Assembly (NCBI GenBank): GCA_015501075.1
Contig: JADNYJ010000080.1
Coordinates: 62,001 to 126,000 of the forward strand
Origin: Gymnopilus junonius
Taxonomy: Eukaryota; Basidiomycota; Agaricomycetes; Agaricales; Galerinaceae
Reading direction: 5' to 3'
Length of the DNA: 64,000 nucleotides
Shown here one piece after another: positions 1-14,504 of this stretch. The first letter of the stretch is position 1, and each line of letters opens with the position of its first letter. The notes under the pieces were generated by a model, which saw only the letters and a list, made by a program, of their open reading frames with translations, did no database searches and was not told the origin of the DNA. The position numbers were made by a program, and so were the translations under genes.

Positions 1-1476
1 CGTTCGCCATGATCATGCACATCTTCTTCCTTACCAAGATCCGATGACGAAATTGAGATCGTCAACACCTTCAACGCCCTCAACCTTCTAATACTCGCGA
101 CATTATGTTCCCCAAAACACCACAAGCCTTCATAAGTAGCGTTGATCACCAATTCCTCCAAACTCTCTTGATGTCTCTCGAGCGGCTCCGCAAAGAACAC
201 CTTTGCAACTACATCCGAGTCCGCCCCAGTGAGGAATAGTCCGGTGGATATCACGAGTTTCTTCAGACCCGTGTATTGCCCGAGGTACTCCAAGAACCCA
301 GAGACGACATTGCTCAAGCGGATCTCGAGCAAGTAGATCCCCTCGCGCGACATTGCCTCCCAAAGCTCGTCTAGAGTGCACCCAGCGCGTGTTTGGAGGT
401 GCATCACCTCGTCGCTTATCGCGCTCAGCTTGCTGAAAATCCCCCGGTATCCTCGCACAATCGGCTCGCGGCATGGCTCGAGGATGTTGTATACGTACAG
501 CGACGTCAGGTGGCGGAGGTGCGGTATAATCCTTGCGTCGAGCTTCATAAAGGCGTTCTGCAGCTCCAGGTGGGTGAGGCGCAGCGGTGGGGCCTTGGAG
601 GGGTAGAACTGGAATAGATCGTGGATGCACAGCGCCTTTGTCGTGCGTGTGCCTTGCCATTCGCGGTGTACGGCTAGGCTGGTGAGTTGGTTTGCGGGAA
701 TGACGGCGAGCAGCCTAGAGAGATTGATGATGGTCTCAGCATTCAGAGAGTCATCGGCCGTTTCGCTATGCTCGTCTATCGATACTGATTGAAGTGTGGT
801 GAAGAGGTGGAGGGGGAGTGAGATCCGGGCGTGGGCGAGGGATATGTCGACTTTGATGAGGTTCTTGTAGGACTTGAGGGCTTCGAGAACGATGCTGTGA
901 GCCCATTCTTCATCTGCAGTTGCAGTTTTCCAGCTGTAGAAAGAATCCGATTAGCACTGCCAGTCCAGATGAAATGAATAACTATGACGTACGTGACAGA
1001 TTGAACATTCTTCAGCGAAATCAAGGCATTCAGCAAATACTTCTTCATGTCCTCCTCGGCAGTTAAAACCCTCGGAGAGAACGGGGGCGGAGGATACGGA
1101 ACCAACGTATCCTCGAACATCCCGAATGACTCCGTATCAATATTGATATCATGCTTCGGCGAGAGTGAGCCCAAGCTCAAATGCCGCACAGCACGCGAAG
1201 GAGTAGAAGCTGGGTTCCGGGCGAGAAACAATATTTTGGAGAGGGGTCTTCCAATATTAGTTCTGTACACATTGAGCGAGAGGGTGTGCAGTATTTCCGA
1301 CTCGAATTGGTCTGCGAGATATTTGCATGTCAGACGCAGGCTCTGCATGTCTTTCAGCTCGCACTGTTAACCGATAGAGACGGATATTTAGCCATGGACG
1401 ATGAAGATAAGAATCGACTCACGTATTGACCTATACAGTGCACCAACTCCGGAGCCAGACAGTGGAAAGCAGCCAT
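1..1476 (-). CDS. F-box/LRR-like protein, family copy 1 (3' end beyond window)
   Basis: This gene is one of three related copies in the window (others at 28170-29559 and 32914-34731). Its reading is exon 1 1476-1423, exon 2 1363-993, exon 3 933 to the window edge. Exon 1 encodes an F-box-like start (LAPELVHCIGQY) and is 54 nt, exactly as in the copy at 32914. Exon 2 opens with LRLTCKYLADQF, the second half of a degenerate F-box, and contains the family block LGSLSPKHD. Exon 3 continues with leucine-rich LRR-like repeats and the family signature TYEGLWCFG, and runs open to base 1, so the C-terminus is missing. F-box proteins usually act as SCF ubiquitin-ligase substrate adaptors, but the substrate cannot be inferred. 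The family assignment rests on the three-way internal similarity; the F-box call itself is weaker. Confidence 0.75.
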
Positions 1477-2011
1477 TCCGTATATCTCGTCACACAGCAA
1501 TTGACAGGATGAGTATTTCTAGGAACGACTCGGAGACCTGCTGCAAGAGGCCAACAAACAGCATTCAGCATGCAGTGGCATAAATATATTTAACAGAAAT
1601 TACCTCTATGTCGAACAAAAGTTGTCGAAGGTTGGCTGGTGGATGTGGTTGAGAGGAAAGTCGCGTCTCGCCGCGGTTTAAAACTTGCAGTAGTCATTGT
1701 CACGTGCTCTCTGTCCACATTCAAGGCTCAGGGCTGCAGCGGCAGCGGGCTGCGGCACACATCTTATTCTTATTTTTCTTTTTATCCTTGGATGTGTTCT
1801 GATAGGCGGCGGATGTGGATGATGGGCTCGGAGAATCTAGGCAGACAAAAAGAAATCAACATCGGATTCTCTTGGTAAGGTTAGGGAAGGCTACGCAGAA
1901 TTGCACAATTTGAATTACAATTGATCTTTCCAAATTCTTTTACACGTGTAAATCTTATTTCCTTCATAAATCTACAGAAATAAATTCAAGAGCACTTTCA
2001 GCGCATCATTT
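1477..2011. other. Intergenic, no gene recognised
   Basis: This stretch separates the divergent 5' end of the F-box/LRR-like gene from the 3' end of the fusion gene. A CACGTG E-box-like hexamer lies near 1701. Short ORFs here have no recognisable domain. AT-rich sequence just before 2012 probably holds the 3' UTR of the fusion gene. Confidence 0.5.
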
Positions 2012-4646
<2,635 letters not shown>

Positions 4647-5104
4647 TGTTGTGGTAGTGTCCAAGCGTTTGAAAAATTCTGATCGATAAATGTGATCGGC
4701 CGACGCAGATTAGATTAGATCAAGCGGCTTCTATCCATCTATTTCGGTTGAAGACCGATGGAAGTCTGCGCAACATAGAACCTCAAGTCTTGCAGCTTGC
4801 CGGATGCTTTACTATGTGGGCGTCCAACCAGTCTATCAAAGGACGTGTGTGCTGACATGTTCGAAATTTTTTTAGATCGGACTTGCTCATGGCATGATAG
4901 AACCCAAACGGACAGAAAGACACCCCGCATGGCCCTTAATAATGGAGGGAAAGTACACTGGGTGCACCAGTTTAAAATGCAATCTGAAATTAACGTTTTC
5001 AACAATCTGTTGGTATCCATCCCACTGGCAGGTAAAAGTGGATTTTATCTGAATTTGACCCACTTGGTTTTCAGGGTTTGAGGCAGAACCAGTGAATGTT
5101 GTGC
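4647..5104. other. Promoter side of the fusion gene, otherwise empty
   Basis: This holds the 5' flank of the fusion gene. A 93-codon minus-strand ORF and a 94-codon plus-strand ORF overlap here but show no domain, no signal peptide and no similarity to anything else in the window. I see no supportable gene. Confidence 0.45.
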
Positions 5105-5786
5105 AGCGCGTTTGACATTATCGATTAATTATCTCTTGGTCCACTTTCGGTTCTTTGATACTCTCAAGACTTTGACTTTCCAACGTACAAATTAAATTGT
5201 AGTTATATCATCACTCATGCTCTTAGACTTCAAGTTTGCAGTTTACAAATATTGCGTCTCTATTAGTGTAGTGTGCTCAACATTTCAATATTATACTTCA
5301 TTAATCTACAGTCAACGCCCTTGCCCATTAAAGGGAGGATGAGGGTTCTAACCTGCCCGCTTTGAGCATCGAGGATAACCTCAGATACCCTGCCATTTGG
5401 TCTTGCCGGTCGCAGGAAGATGTGTGCCCGTTGCCCCGACACGCATCATAACTCCCCCTCGGACCAGGAGTCGGCCTGGTCCACCATCATCCAGAGCGGA
5501 AATTACTTCATGTTACTTCGCCTCATTGGAGCCTGGAATGCAGATGAATTAGTGGCAGAAACAAATTGGGAATGGAATGAAGAAAGAAATTAGAAATGTG
5601 TGTGGCATGATCCCGTTCTACGGTGCCACAGGCACAAATAGAAATTAAACGAAATAAAGATAATGGAAAGGGAACGAATACGAGGCAGGATCACTTAGCG
5701 GTGCTCAAAAGTCATCTTAAAAAGAATGTGGGGACGTTCGACATGTTGAACTTATTAGAGGACTCGTTGACATTGCAGTTCAAGCT

Positions 5787-6627
5787 TCAAGTTGGGTTCA
5801 GGTAATCTTGAGGTCTTCGACGTGTTCTTTGCATTTGGGGGTACTCAAGATCTTGACTGTAATAATCTTCTGTGTTCGGCTTTTCCTTACAAAACTCCAG
5901 GTGCTTTTTCGTCGCATAAGTATTAGTTGACAGAATTTCATGACAATTCAGACATATTGTATCACGGTGGCCTAAATGAACACCCGTTATGTGCGCCATT
6001 ACATCTAAAATCACAGATTGACAGCTAGGGCCCCACAAACACTGCTGCTTGACGTTCTTATCTCCGTTACGGGAATTATATTTTCTATAATTACCTTTGT
6101 GGGCTTTCTCTAGATGTTCAGCAAGTGATGTTACTGCTTCATTACATCCATTCCACTGACAAATAACCGGATGAGCACTTTTTTCAAATTCAAAAGAGGA
6201 CTGACCTTGCCCCGAACCGCTACTAGGCTGCTGCTGATGGTGGCGCGGAGCTGCGTTACCTCGTGGAAGAGGCAGCTGGTTATACCCCAGAGCGTTCGCC
6301 AGGGTGGAAGAGGTGGACACTGGAAGTGGCCCCTCCGTGAAGCCCACGTTCCCATACCTCGACGACTGTTGAGGAATCGGTGCATGGCTAAATCCAGAGC
6401 CTCCATTGAAGAAATGAAAACGATGGTAGGAGTACGTGTCACTTACGTCACCGAATGGCCGTCGCGATCGTTGTGGCGTTCCAGTGAGTCTGATGATAGG
6501 AAGCTTCGGAGTGTTGATGCCAGTTGTAGTTGTTGTAATCGGAGTTGTTGGAGTCATTGTAGTAGTAGTTGTTGTTGTTGTTGTAGCTGGTGTAGCTGTC
6601 GTAGTTGCCGTAGTTGTAGTTGGACAT
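5787..6627 (-). CDS. Asn/Tyr-rich C2H2-like zinc-finger protein, apparent frameshift
   Basis: The protein starts MSNYNYGNYDSYTSYNN, a low-complexity Asn/Tyr/Ser tail. The C-terminal half holds three zinc-binding-like units: CQWNGC...HLEKAH (C-x4-C...H-x4-H), CLWGPSC...HITGVH, and CLNCHE...HLEFC (C-x2-C...H-x3-C). This suggests a nucleic-acid-binding or regulatory protein; the target is unknown. The duplicated copy at 14505 reads from the same start into an intron with donor GTAAGT. Here two single-base losses near 6480-6500, relative to that copy, put an in-frame TGA just before the same donor. The long zinc-finger frame is otherwise open from 6557 to the stop at 5787. Either the gene uses a different start or splice, or it is a recent pseudogene. 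A related gene lies at 11989-13234. Confidence 0.6.
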
Positions 6628-6733
6628 TATGACGGTATAGGATATGTGGAGGAAAGCGAAGTGATGAGGCGTCGGTGGATGGTATGTGGAAGTAAGTGGT
6701 AAAGAGACGAAGGGCACCCCTGCAAAGTTTGCA

Positions 6734-6745
6734 CCTTATTTATAC
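6734..6745 (-). promoter_or_regulatory. TATA box of the zinc-finger gene
   Basis: On the minus strand this reads GTATAAATAAGG, about 107 bp before the ATG at 6627. The identical 12-mer is retained before the duplicated copy (14413-14424), in a region that otherwise has many differences. Confidence 0.6.
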
Positions 6746-7385
6746 TCAGCAGACAATGGAAAAAAGTATGGCCCCAGCAAACAATTGCTGTTTTCCAAGT
6801 CCGACCACGATCCTGGCCCCCGACCACAATGGAATTTGTTACCCTAGAAGGCATCTTAGATTCGAAAATGGATAACGAATACGAGTTTACTTACCCATTT
6901 CGATGTCCTAATGCCCCTCCTTTACCACCACCCGACCTTTTCTTGCAGATCCTGACTCTCCTTTGGCCCCGTTGGGCTACTGTGCCATTCCGTTCAGAGG
7001 GCAATATGCAATGGATATCAGAGACAATTCATTCGAGACAGCCATCTGAGAAGCATTGTATAGCATAAAACGCGACAGAAAGAGTCGGAGGAAGAGTTGG
7101 ACCTGCTAGACGCGTCTGGCAGCGATGGAGGGACGCGTTCGTGGCTCAGATGTGCCACCAACGTTGATCACAAGTTGTGACGTGACATAACATCATGGGA
7201 TCGCGTCCGTCACGAGAATTCTTAGTGTGATCTGGCTAGTGGTGTGACAGTTGAGAGTTTCTCTCAGCTTAATACCTCGTCAAGGCCTTTGTTCACGTCC
7301 CCAATTCGAACCTCCCCCGGTGCTGAATGTTAAACTCTTATGGCCAGTCTACAGGCTAACTTCGTTTAGAATCGTTGGTCGGATT

Positions 7386-7869
7386 AGGCCGGACTGATCG
7401 TGCTTCTGTTGAAATGCAAAGTCGGATGATTCTTGGTGGAATGACTCTCGCGGCCTGAGCCAAGAAGGAGTGTTATCACCGACGGGAATAACATTTATAT
7501 CAGTTTTGCATCTGCCTTGGTGTGTGGACTCTGTTGTTCTTAATAGGGGGCAAGTGATCTATTTTGCTGAGACCGACATTTTTCATTGGCTTCCAGTCTG
7601 CTTGCCTTCGCGCCATCCATTGCGGAATGCTTATGAAGGCTAAAGACCTGCCTGACAACGTGTACACCAGCTTTGGAGGCCAATTATATTATGGGGCAAA
7701 ACGCAAGCAAAACTTTTTTTTTTGGTGCGATATTAAAGGCATAAATGATACAGAATGTAAAGTCAATATATGTTCGAGACGAAAGTTTGGGGTTTATAAA
7801 CCAAAAGGAAGAAATTCAAAGGGCATAATTAGCTTCTAATTTATTCATTAGTATCATGGATGCCCTTGA
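7386..7869. other. Intergenic spacer inside the inverted duplication
   Basis: No recognised gene. A 91-codon plus-strand ORF at 7564 contains a poly-T tract and has no domain. The boundary with the left arm is gradual. Confidence 0.4.
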
Positions 7870-7885
7870 GGTGTTTCGTCTTCTG

Positions 7886-8115
7886 CACTGGAGGCGTATC
7901 GGCTTGCTATCGAACTTCTTCCTTTCGTCGTTGCTATAAACGCTGATTTGGAAGCTCGTCAACAAAGCTGACGAGTAATATAGTAAGCATCGATGGACTC
8001 GCAGTTGCTGCTGCTGGATGCGCTTTGGAAGCTGGGAAGTTTGAAGAGGCGGTTGAACTCCTTGAGGAAGAAAGGGGGTTGTTTTGGGGCCAAGCTATGA
8101 AGTTGATTCAGAGGT
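7886..8115 (+). pseudogene. CHAT/TPR protein remnant (TPR end)
   Basis: Two adjacent frames read as the end of the tetratricopeptide region of fungal CHAT/TPR proteins. The first gives ALEAYRLAIELLPFVVA (7886 onward). After a 1-base frame change near 7968, the second gives GCALEAGKFEEAVELLEE followed by RGLFWGQAMKL. The pattern ALE-YR-AIELLP then A-ACA...G..E.AVELLEEGR is characteristic of this family. The matching CHAT domain lies on the opposite strand at 10644-11837, so this is one half of a gene broken by rearrangement. It starts without an ATG and ends abruptly. Confidence 0.75.
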
Positions 8116-8294
8116 CACCAGACGCGTCTTTATCACGTGAATACGCCACGCGTTACTCCCCGACGCTTGTCACGACGCATTTTCCAACTTGAACTCTTAC
8201 ATATATCCAATACTTGTTTGCAATCTCTCTAACCGGGTCCTGGCGATAACAAATTAATACATCGATACTTGTATTTGCCAAGGGGTCTTTCATA

Positions 8295-10111
8295 ATGGCA
8301 ATGGTGTCTACAAATGAGCTCCAGAAATTCCACCGCGTTCTGTCTATACCGGAACTCCTGGATATGATATTTGGGTTTTTGGATCCGGCTTCCAATGCTG
8401 TAAATGCAAGGGTTTGTAAACGTTGGACGGATATTGTGTTGGACACGTTGTGGAAGGAAGTGGACGATTTGCATCGGTTGTTTGGACTGTTGGCACCATT
8501 CAAAGTCGTCGGGGAAGAACATAAACAAGAACATGTGAGTTACTTTGTATAACGTTCACTTTAAATTAACACTGCTGTAATGTTCTAGGAATTTGAACGT
8601 CCTCTAGAATCAGCGGATTGGAAACGATTCGAGAATTACGCAAAGCGAGTGAGACGTCTCAAGTACTACGGAATACCTCCCAGCGGCATCGTACTGAAGC
8701 AGAGCGTATTCGACAACGTGGCTCGGACGCGTACGCGACTCAACATCTTCCCAAACATGCACACCCTCTACTGGAACGCGCCTCTCGACCTGTGCGTCAT
8801 GTTCATGCACAGTGGGATCAAGAGTCTAGTCATTTTCCTCCCCATGGAACTCGATACAATATCTCCTCGGCCATTCTTCCAGGAGATCGCAGCACGCATG
8901 CCTAATCTCACTACATTCGACGTGCGCTCTTCTTTGCCCATGCGAAAGATGGAGACGGAGGTGGTGGAACTTTTCAAGGCGCTGCCAAAGTTGCAGAAGG
9001 TCACCTTCCCTCGGTATTACTTTACGACCAAGATTGCAGAGGCGTTGTCAAGATTGGAACATCTGGGAGTGGTGGAATTCCAGTATATCCCTGAGCAAGG
9101 TTTTGGGTGTTCTCTCGATGTCGACACCTTTGATCCAATCTTGGAAGAAGGCGCATTCCCGGTATTATGGGACCACTCTATGGCTGTAGGATTTGACCCT
9201 GCTGCCAGGTTTCTCGATCTTCCCTATGCCCCATGCAACCTCACAATGCTCTACATTGATTCCAACATCATTGAAAGGCCATCTTCAGTACATACTCTGC
9301 TTTCTGTCATCGCAGAGAACTGCCAGCTGCTCAAGTCTCTCGCACTGGTATCTTTATGCGACGCCAGTCTCTCGTACATGGAGGACAACGAATTCGACCC
9401 AGAGTTCATGATCACGTTCGACCATCTCAAGCCTGCGCTCAAGTTACATAATCTAACGTCAATGGAGTTGGTTCACCAGTACCCGCTGGCATTGAAGCAG
9501 ACGCATATCGAACAGCTCGCATCAGCTTGGTCGTCTATCGAGACGCTCCTCTTGAATGACGAGCCGGTGTATCTTGATCGTTCCGATTTGACGTTGGATG
9601 CTCTCGTCCCTTTCGCGCGACATTGTTCTAACCTCATCCATCTCGGCCTCTTCATTGACGCCACCCAATTACCCGAATCCGCCAGTGATGAACCCACATC
9701 TACAGGTCCACCACCAGCAGCACCAACCCGACGCACAGCGGTCTCCCGCAATTCACCTCCCTCAAACGCCTCTCCATGGGCATCTCCATTATCACGGAAG
9801 ACGACCTGAACAGTGCCTCGCTCTTCCTATCCCATCTCCTCCCATTACAATGTGGACTGGACTGCGGTATCACGTGGGACGAAGCCACCGATGTCATCCC
9901 AGCCGTGTCCAAGGCGGTCCAAGAACGCTGTGATGCATGGACGCATGTGTCGGATTTGTTGCCTGTGTTGGTGAGGTTGAGGATGGAGGAGAGGGAGAGG
10001 ACGAAGGAGTTGGAGAAGGAGGTGAGGGATTTGAGGATGCGGGTGAGTGTGATGACTGAGCAGGCGGTGCTGGGAGTGAAGATGGATGTGTCGAATTGTA
10101 TTATGATTTAA
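8295..10111 (+). CDS. F-box protein with LRR-like C-terminus, possible late frameshift
   Basis: Exon 1 is 8295-8534 and exon 2 starts at 8589 (donor GTGAGT, acceptor TTCTAG); both boundaries are in phase. Residues about 17-60 form the F-box (LSIPELLDMIFGFLDPASNAV, then VCKRWTDIVLDTLWKEV). The rest is a leucine-rich region typical of basidiomycete F-box genes. The main frame ends at 9809, but the conserved C-terminus (FTSLKRLSMGISIITEDD, a coiled-coil-like MEERERTKELEKEV) continues in another frame from about 9760 to 10111. The switch falls in a repetitive CCACCAGCAGCACC tract near 9705-9750. Either a 1-2 base indel truncates the protein by about 110 residues, or a short intron is hidden there; the obvious GT-AG pair is only about 33 bp apart. 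Probable role: SCF adaptor, substrate unknown. Confidence 0.8.
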
Positions 10112-10643
10112 CTCTCTCCTTGGGTACCTCTGAGTCGGATCCATATGTACGCCCGTAGATTAAGGATTATTACTATTTGTGCAAGGACTTTTACTGTTTT
10201 TATTATTATTATGATTTCGCCTGTAGTTTACCAGATTGGGTCTTGAGGAGTAGTCTATTGAATAGTTTGCGAGTATAGGACGTTTGACGAGGCCTAGGAC
10301 CAGTTGCAGTACGGTAAAAATTAGGAGTGCTGTTTGTACTGGTCGCTTAAAGGCTTTCAAGTCTGGGCCTCTGCCTTTCTGCGGGTTCCGAATCGTCAGT
10401 CACAACAACCTCAAGTACAAGATTCTGGGATGCATTCTCTAGATAACCCTTACTTAGAGAACAAAAAATTACGCAGGAAGGCGAGAATTTACTAGGACTG
10501 AACCCGGGCGAGTAAATTTTATTCCTCGAAAACGTCACCAATTTGATAAATATATTCCCAGTCATCCAATGGCCCGGATAACGACCAACCGACTTGTATT
10601 CTTTGGACGTTCCTAGGCCTTTGAGTCTCAAAACACCTATTGG
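10112..10643. other. Intergenic between convergent F-box gene and CHAT remnant
   Basis: Holds the two 3' flanks. A TTATTATTATTATG tract follows the F-box stop. Minus-strand ORFs of 66 and 94 codons have no recognisable content. Confidence 0.45.
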
Positions 10644-11837
10644 TCAAATCCCAAGGTAAATAAACGGTACCAGGCGTTGTAAGGGCGCGCCTGCTGCGCG
10701 TAGCTCAAGAACGGCGTGATGCAAGGCTCTTGCAGCCTGAGTAGTATCTAACGTGGGATGACCCTCAGCACTGCCCTCCTCATTCTGAACAAGTTTCCCG
10801 TAGAATTCGTCAGCAATCTTTTGGACCGTCAACTTCTGCTATAGCCCTGGCCAGAAGTTAACAATCTCGACAAAATGAGTTGGATCAGATTGGCACAACT
10901 TATACGTACCACATCGTCGCGACGACGCCTTTGAATCCCGCGAACAACCAACGCAGCTCCAAGGTGTAGACTCTCGTCTGGAGCCCCTTGTTCTCCTGTG
11001 GCCGTTTCACACGCAGAAAGGACAGCCAACTGCGCGTTCTTCATGTCCTCTTCCATAATCATCGACAAGCTCAGCTACCCATCTTCCAACGCCAACGCGC
11101 TTTCCAAAGGATTTCCTATTTTATGCTGCGCGTGACACGCGAAATGTACGACCGAAACTGAGGGCAGATGACGGAGGACTTGTTTGACAGTAGCGGGATT
11201 GGATGGGTGATCGCCAAATTTGACTAGAGAGATAGAAGGCTCCGCCTCTATACGCTTTTCTATTTTATGAAGTTCATCGAGTGCGGCGAGGAAAGACTTT
11301 GGGTGAACGGCGACCAGAACTTTGTCGGCTTTCTTGTCATGCTGATTTCGGGCTTGATTGTTCAGAAGTGTGCCTATGGTCGCCAAATACGAAGAAACGG
11401 CATAATCAGTGATGCTCTCTGTAGGAGTTGATGGACCATCATAAGTATATCCCAGCGGCATGTATTGGAAGGAAGGTCAATGGTCCGGTTGGGTACCAAT
11501 ACACACGTCCGGGGTTCGAAGATTTCTTGTAGAAAATGTAAGCTTCGTTGAACAGCGATAGTCCACTCTAAATAATTAACTTCAGATCCAAAAATGGAAC
11601 GACAGGCTCCATGATCTTCAGCCACAATACTTTCAAGATAATCCGTAACCTATCTTCGTTCGAAGGTGGTCGTTTCCCTAATGAACCTTTCTTGCCATAC
11701 CTGTTTACTTCAAGATCTTCCTGGAGTTCTGATAACGCTTTGTGAACCGCTTCCATGCTCGGAGTCGCAGATATGCCAGAAAGACGTGATCTTGATTGTC
11801 CCAATGAGATTAGAGATTCTGAAAGTATAATTGGCAT
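10644..11837 (-). pseudogene. CHAT-domain protease-like protein, broken
   Basis: Minus-strand segments read in order as a CHAT domain (caspase-like peptidase module associated with TPRs): a linker with LEWTIAVQRSL and PVVPFL; VVHFACHAQ with the family catalytic His in HFACHA; then AVLSACETATGE with the catalytic Cys in SACET; then DESLHLGAALVVRGF, GVVATMW; and the C-terminal LVPFIYLGI. Two lesions are visible. A TAG stop at 11075-11077 interrupts ALEDG*LSLSMIMEE. An extra G near 10950 shifts the frame between VVRG and FKGVVATMW. No N-terminal TPR region is attached here; a matching TPR tail lies on the plus strand at 7886-8115. Both catalytic motifs survive, so inactivation looks fairly recent. 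Confidence 0.8.
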
Positions 11838-11988
11838 TTTATTTTATTTGTAAAGTATCGAAGGGCAGAATGTAGGCATACGTTCAAGAACAAACTAATT
11901 ATCATAAGCTGCAGAAAATGCAGACCAAAAGGGTGCAAACTAATTGTATTTTAACGATGTACGAGCTCTGAGTCTATGCGTTCCCTTA

Positions 11989-13234
11989 TCACACCTTGCT
12001 TTCCAACCCATTCCCAACACTGAAAGCATGCTCGCTAATATGTTCCAAAAGACAATCACCAGGAACATGGCTCGCACACCCACCCCACCGACATTCAACC
12101 TCGTACACCCTCTTTCCAGGAGTATAATTATTGTGGGGCTTCGTATAATTCTCAAAGTGGAGCTCGTGCTTGCCCTTAAAATGTTGCGTGATGCGAACTT
12201 TTTCGACGTACTGAAAACATCCTTTCCATGTGCAGAAGAAGAAGCCGGTTGGTGGTGAGGAGGCGGAATTCTGGCCTTGTCCTTGGCTTTGGAATCCTTG
12301 AGAGGTATTATTATGGTATTGGTGATGTTGTACATTTGCACTGGACGGTCCCGGTGCAGAGGGTGCAGAGGATGAAGGGGCCTCCCAGAGTGGATTGGCT
12401 GAATTTGAACTTGAAGAGGGGTTGGAGGGGGGATACGGAGCTGTTCTATGAAACTGGGATGTGGTGGCAGGTTGGGGGACGACAGATCTGCTGAACATAC
12501 CGTCTGTCAGCATAGCACAAAGAATTAAACCAATCACGTACCTCACGGAATGACCATGACCTCCACCCCCAGTAGTATGGCGGATAACGTTCGAGCTACT
12601 CGGAACTGACCTATTATACGCCGGAGGACGATTATTCCCCTTGCGATGGGTACTCTTCTTACCTTGTGGCGTAGCGGTTGATGGAGGGAAATCATTACGG
12701 GGACGTTGCAATGCCGGCGGGTGGAGAGTACTAGGAATGAGGCCCGAGCTTGAGGGATGTCTGGAGGTCGCATAATGAGGGTCTGGTATAATCTGGGCAT
12801 AACCGCTATATCCCTCTTGCTCTATAAATTGTTCCAGAAGTTGATTATGCGGTGGCGGCAAAACAGGATATAGATTAGGAAGGAGTGGTACTGAAGGTCC
12901 TCCAAGCAAACGTTCGAATTTTGACGACTGTTCAGTATGGTGGGAGTGTGCTTGGGCGGGGACAGGTGGATTCCTGGATAGAGAGTATATCGTGAATAAA
13001 GAAAAGGCGAGTAATTGATCATGAAATAGAGTGTAACGTACCTCGAGTAATCGCCTGCGCCGCGTTGATATTGATATTGTGGGTTGGTAGCTAGACTACT
13101 GTGACTTATATTAAACACAACGAGCCTATAGAACTGACGAGAAAACACAATTGTAAAGCGTACCCATTATTTTCATTTAAGTTGGATTGAGCCTCGCGGT
13201 ATGGTGATTGAGTCGAGTTTGGATAGTAAGACAT
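11989..13234 (-). CDS. C2H2-like zinc-finger protein, diverged paralogue
   Basis: The start MSYYPNSTQSPYREAQSNLN resembles the low-complexity start of the gene at 6627. At least three introns are read (donors GTACGC near 13165, GTACGT near 13040 and 12540). The middle is rich in Pro/Ser/Asn/Gln and looks disordered. The C-terminus has two zinc-finger-like units: CTWKGC...HFKGKH and CRWGGC...HISEH, both with the C-x4-C spacing of the paralogue. It ends GNGLESKV at 11989. The third C-x2-C unit of the paralogue is missing. No stop or frame break is seen in the long last frame. A role in nucleic-acid binding is inferred from the fingers only. Confidence 0.7.
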
Positions 13235-13814
13235 GATATTGTATTGACGCGTGTAAGGCTCTAGGATTTAGTATTTAGAGGAATGGGTTCAAATTGGGTG
13301 GCGAGTGTAAATAGATGCGTTCCCAGCTGGAATTTATACTTATTTTTGAGCCGCAATGGATAATGAGAGGGCCTTTCCGAAAGGCCCATGCCATTGTCTA
13401 GGGCAAATATGAAAAAGGCTATGGTTAGATTCAACGAAGGCCAATTTCTAGAGTTACGTACCCCATGAACTAAAGTAGTAACGCGCAAAAGAGCGACCTT
13501 TTGCCCCGAAATGTGAATACCTGGTTGGTGTCAAGGATCAGCAGACTGGGATAGCTTGTAAGTACATGATGATAGGGTTTCCTAGGCCATGTGGGAGGTC
13601 ATCAACAGTGACCATATTGAACAAAGACGGCAATGGATATTTGATAAGACAGTTTTTGTCAATGGTCAAGTTTTCAAAGGTTATTGGCCTGGAATTGGCC
13701 CTTGCAGACTGCATTCACATACCCATACCAAGAATAATTATCGAGTTCGTTGATCATGTTACACAAATCGAAGGAGGAACGGAAAAGTTATATAATAGAT
13801 GAAGCATGAGGCCC
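13235..13814. other. Intergenic, promoter side of zinc-finger paralogue
   Basis: Apart from the TATA-like box at 13331, I see no gene. ORFs of 75 and 78 codons have no recognisable features. Confidence 0.4.
13331..13340 (-). promoter_or_regulatory. TATA-like box of the zinc-finger paralogue
   Basis: The minus strand reads AGTATAAATT about 97 bp before the ATG at 13234, a spacing similar to that of the related gene at 6627. Confidence 0.45.
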
Positions 13815-14412
13815 AACGATTCCAAAAGAAGTATAACTGTTGACTGGCCACAATAGTTTGAGATTCATCACCGAGGAAAGTTCGAATTAGGGACGTGAAC
13901 AAAGAAATTGACGAGGTATCAAGCTGACAGCTGTCACAGATCACACCAAGTATTCTGGTGACAAACGCGACCACATGACTTTATGTGACATCACGACTTG
14001 CGATTCAACGCCTTCTGATCATGAACGCGTCCTTCTTTCGCTGTCAGACGCGTATGGCAGGTCGAGCTCTTCCTCCGACTCTTTCCCTTGCGTTTTGTGC
14101 TATACAAATTTACTCAGATGGCTTCCTCGAATGAAATTGTCTCGAATATCTATTGTATATTGCCCTTTGAACGGAATGGCGCAGTGGCCCGCCGCCCGAC
14201 GGGGCCAAAGTCTACAAGAAAAGATTAGGGTGCGGTAAAGAAGAGGTACGAGGACATCAAAATGGGCAAGTAAATTCGTATTCATTTTCATTTTTGAAGC
14301 TAAGATGCCTTTCAGAGTAACAAATTCCATTGTGGTCGAGGGCCAGAATCGTCGTCGAACTGCAAACGGCAATTGTCTGCTGGGGCCATACCTCTTTTCC
14401 ATTGTTTGCTGA

Positions 14413-14424
14413 GTATAAATAAGG
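14413..14424 (+). promoter_or_regulatory. Retained TATA box of the duplicated zinc-finger copy
   Basis: GTATAAATAAGG, identical to the minus-strand box at 6734-6745, about 80 bp before the ATG at 14505. Confidence 0.5.
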
Positions 14425-14504
14425 TGCAATACCACTTACTTCTACATACCTCCCACCGACACCTCATTACTTCGCCTTTTCACCACATATCCTATACCGT
14501 CATA

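Larger units (their letters stand above)
5105..7385. repeat. Left arm of a large inverted duplication
   Basis: This region reads, in reverse complement, like 13815-15330. Matching landmarks: a block near 5335-5390 against 15185-15240; the zinc-finger gene body; the TATA box and 5' leader; the region 7055-7200 against 13975-14105; and a block ending with GAATCGTTGG at about 7380 against about 13820. The left arm is about 2.3 kb and the right arm about 1.5 kb; the difference is mainly sequence at about 5395-5925 (the 3' end of the zinc-finger gene) that is absent from the right arm, plus about 120 bp at 5205-5325. Divergence is moderate with small indels, so the duplication is not recent. End points are by eye. 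Confidence 0.8.

Noticed and set aside
6436..6702. Plus-strand Val/Cys-rich ORFs
   Set aside because: Shadows of the Asn/Tyr-rich coding repeat on the minus strand.
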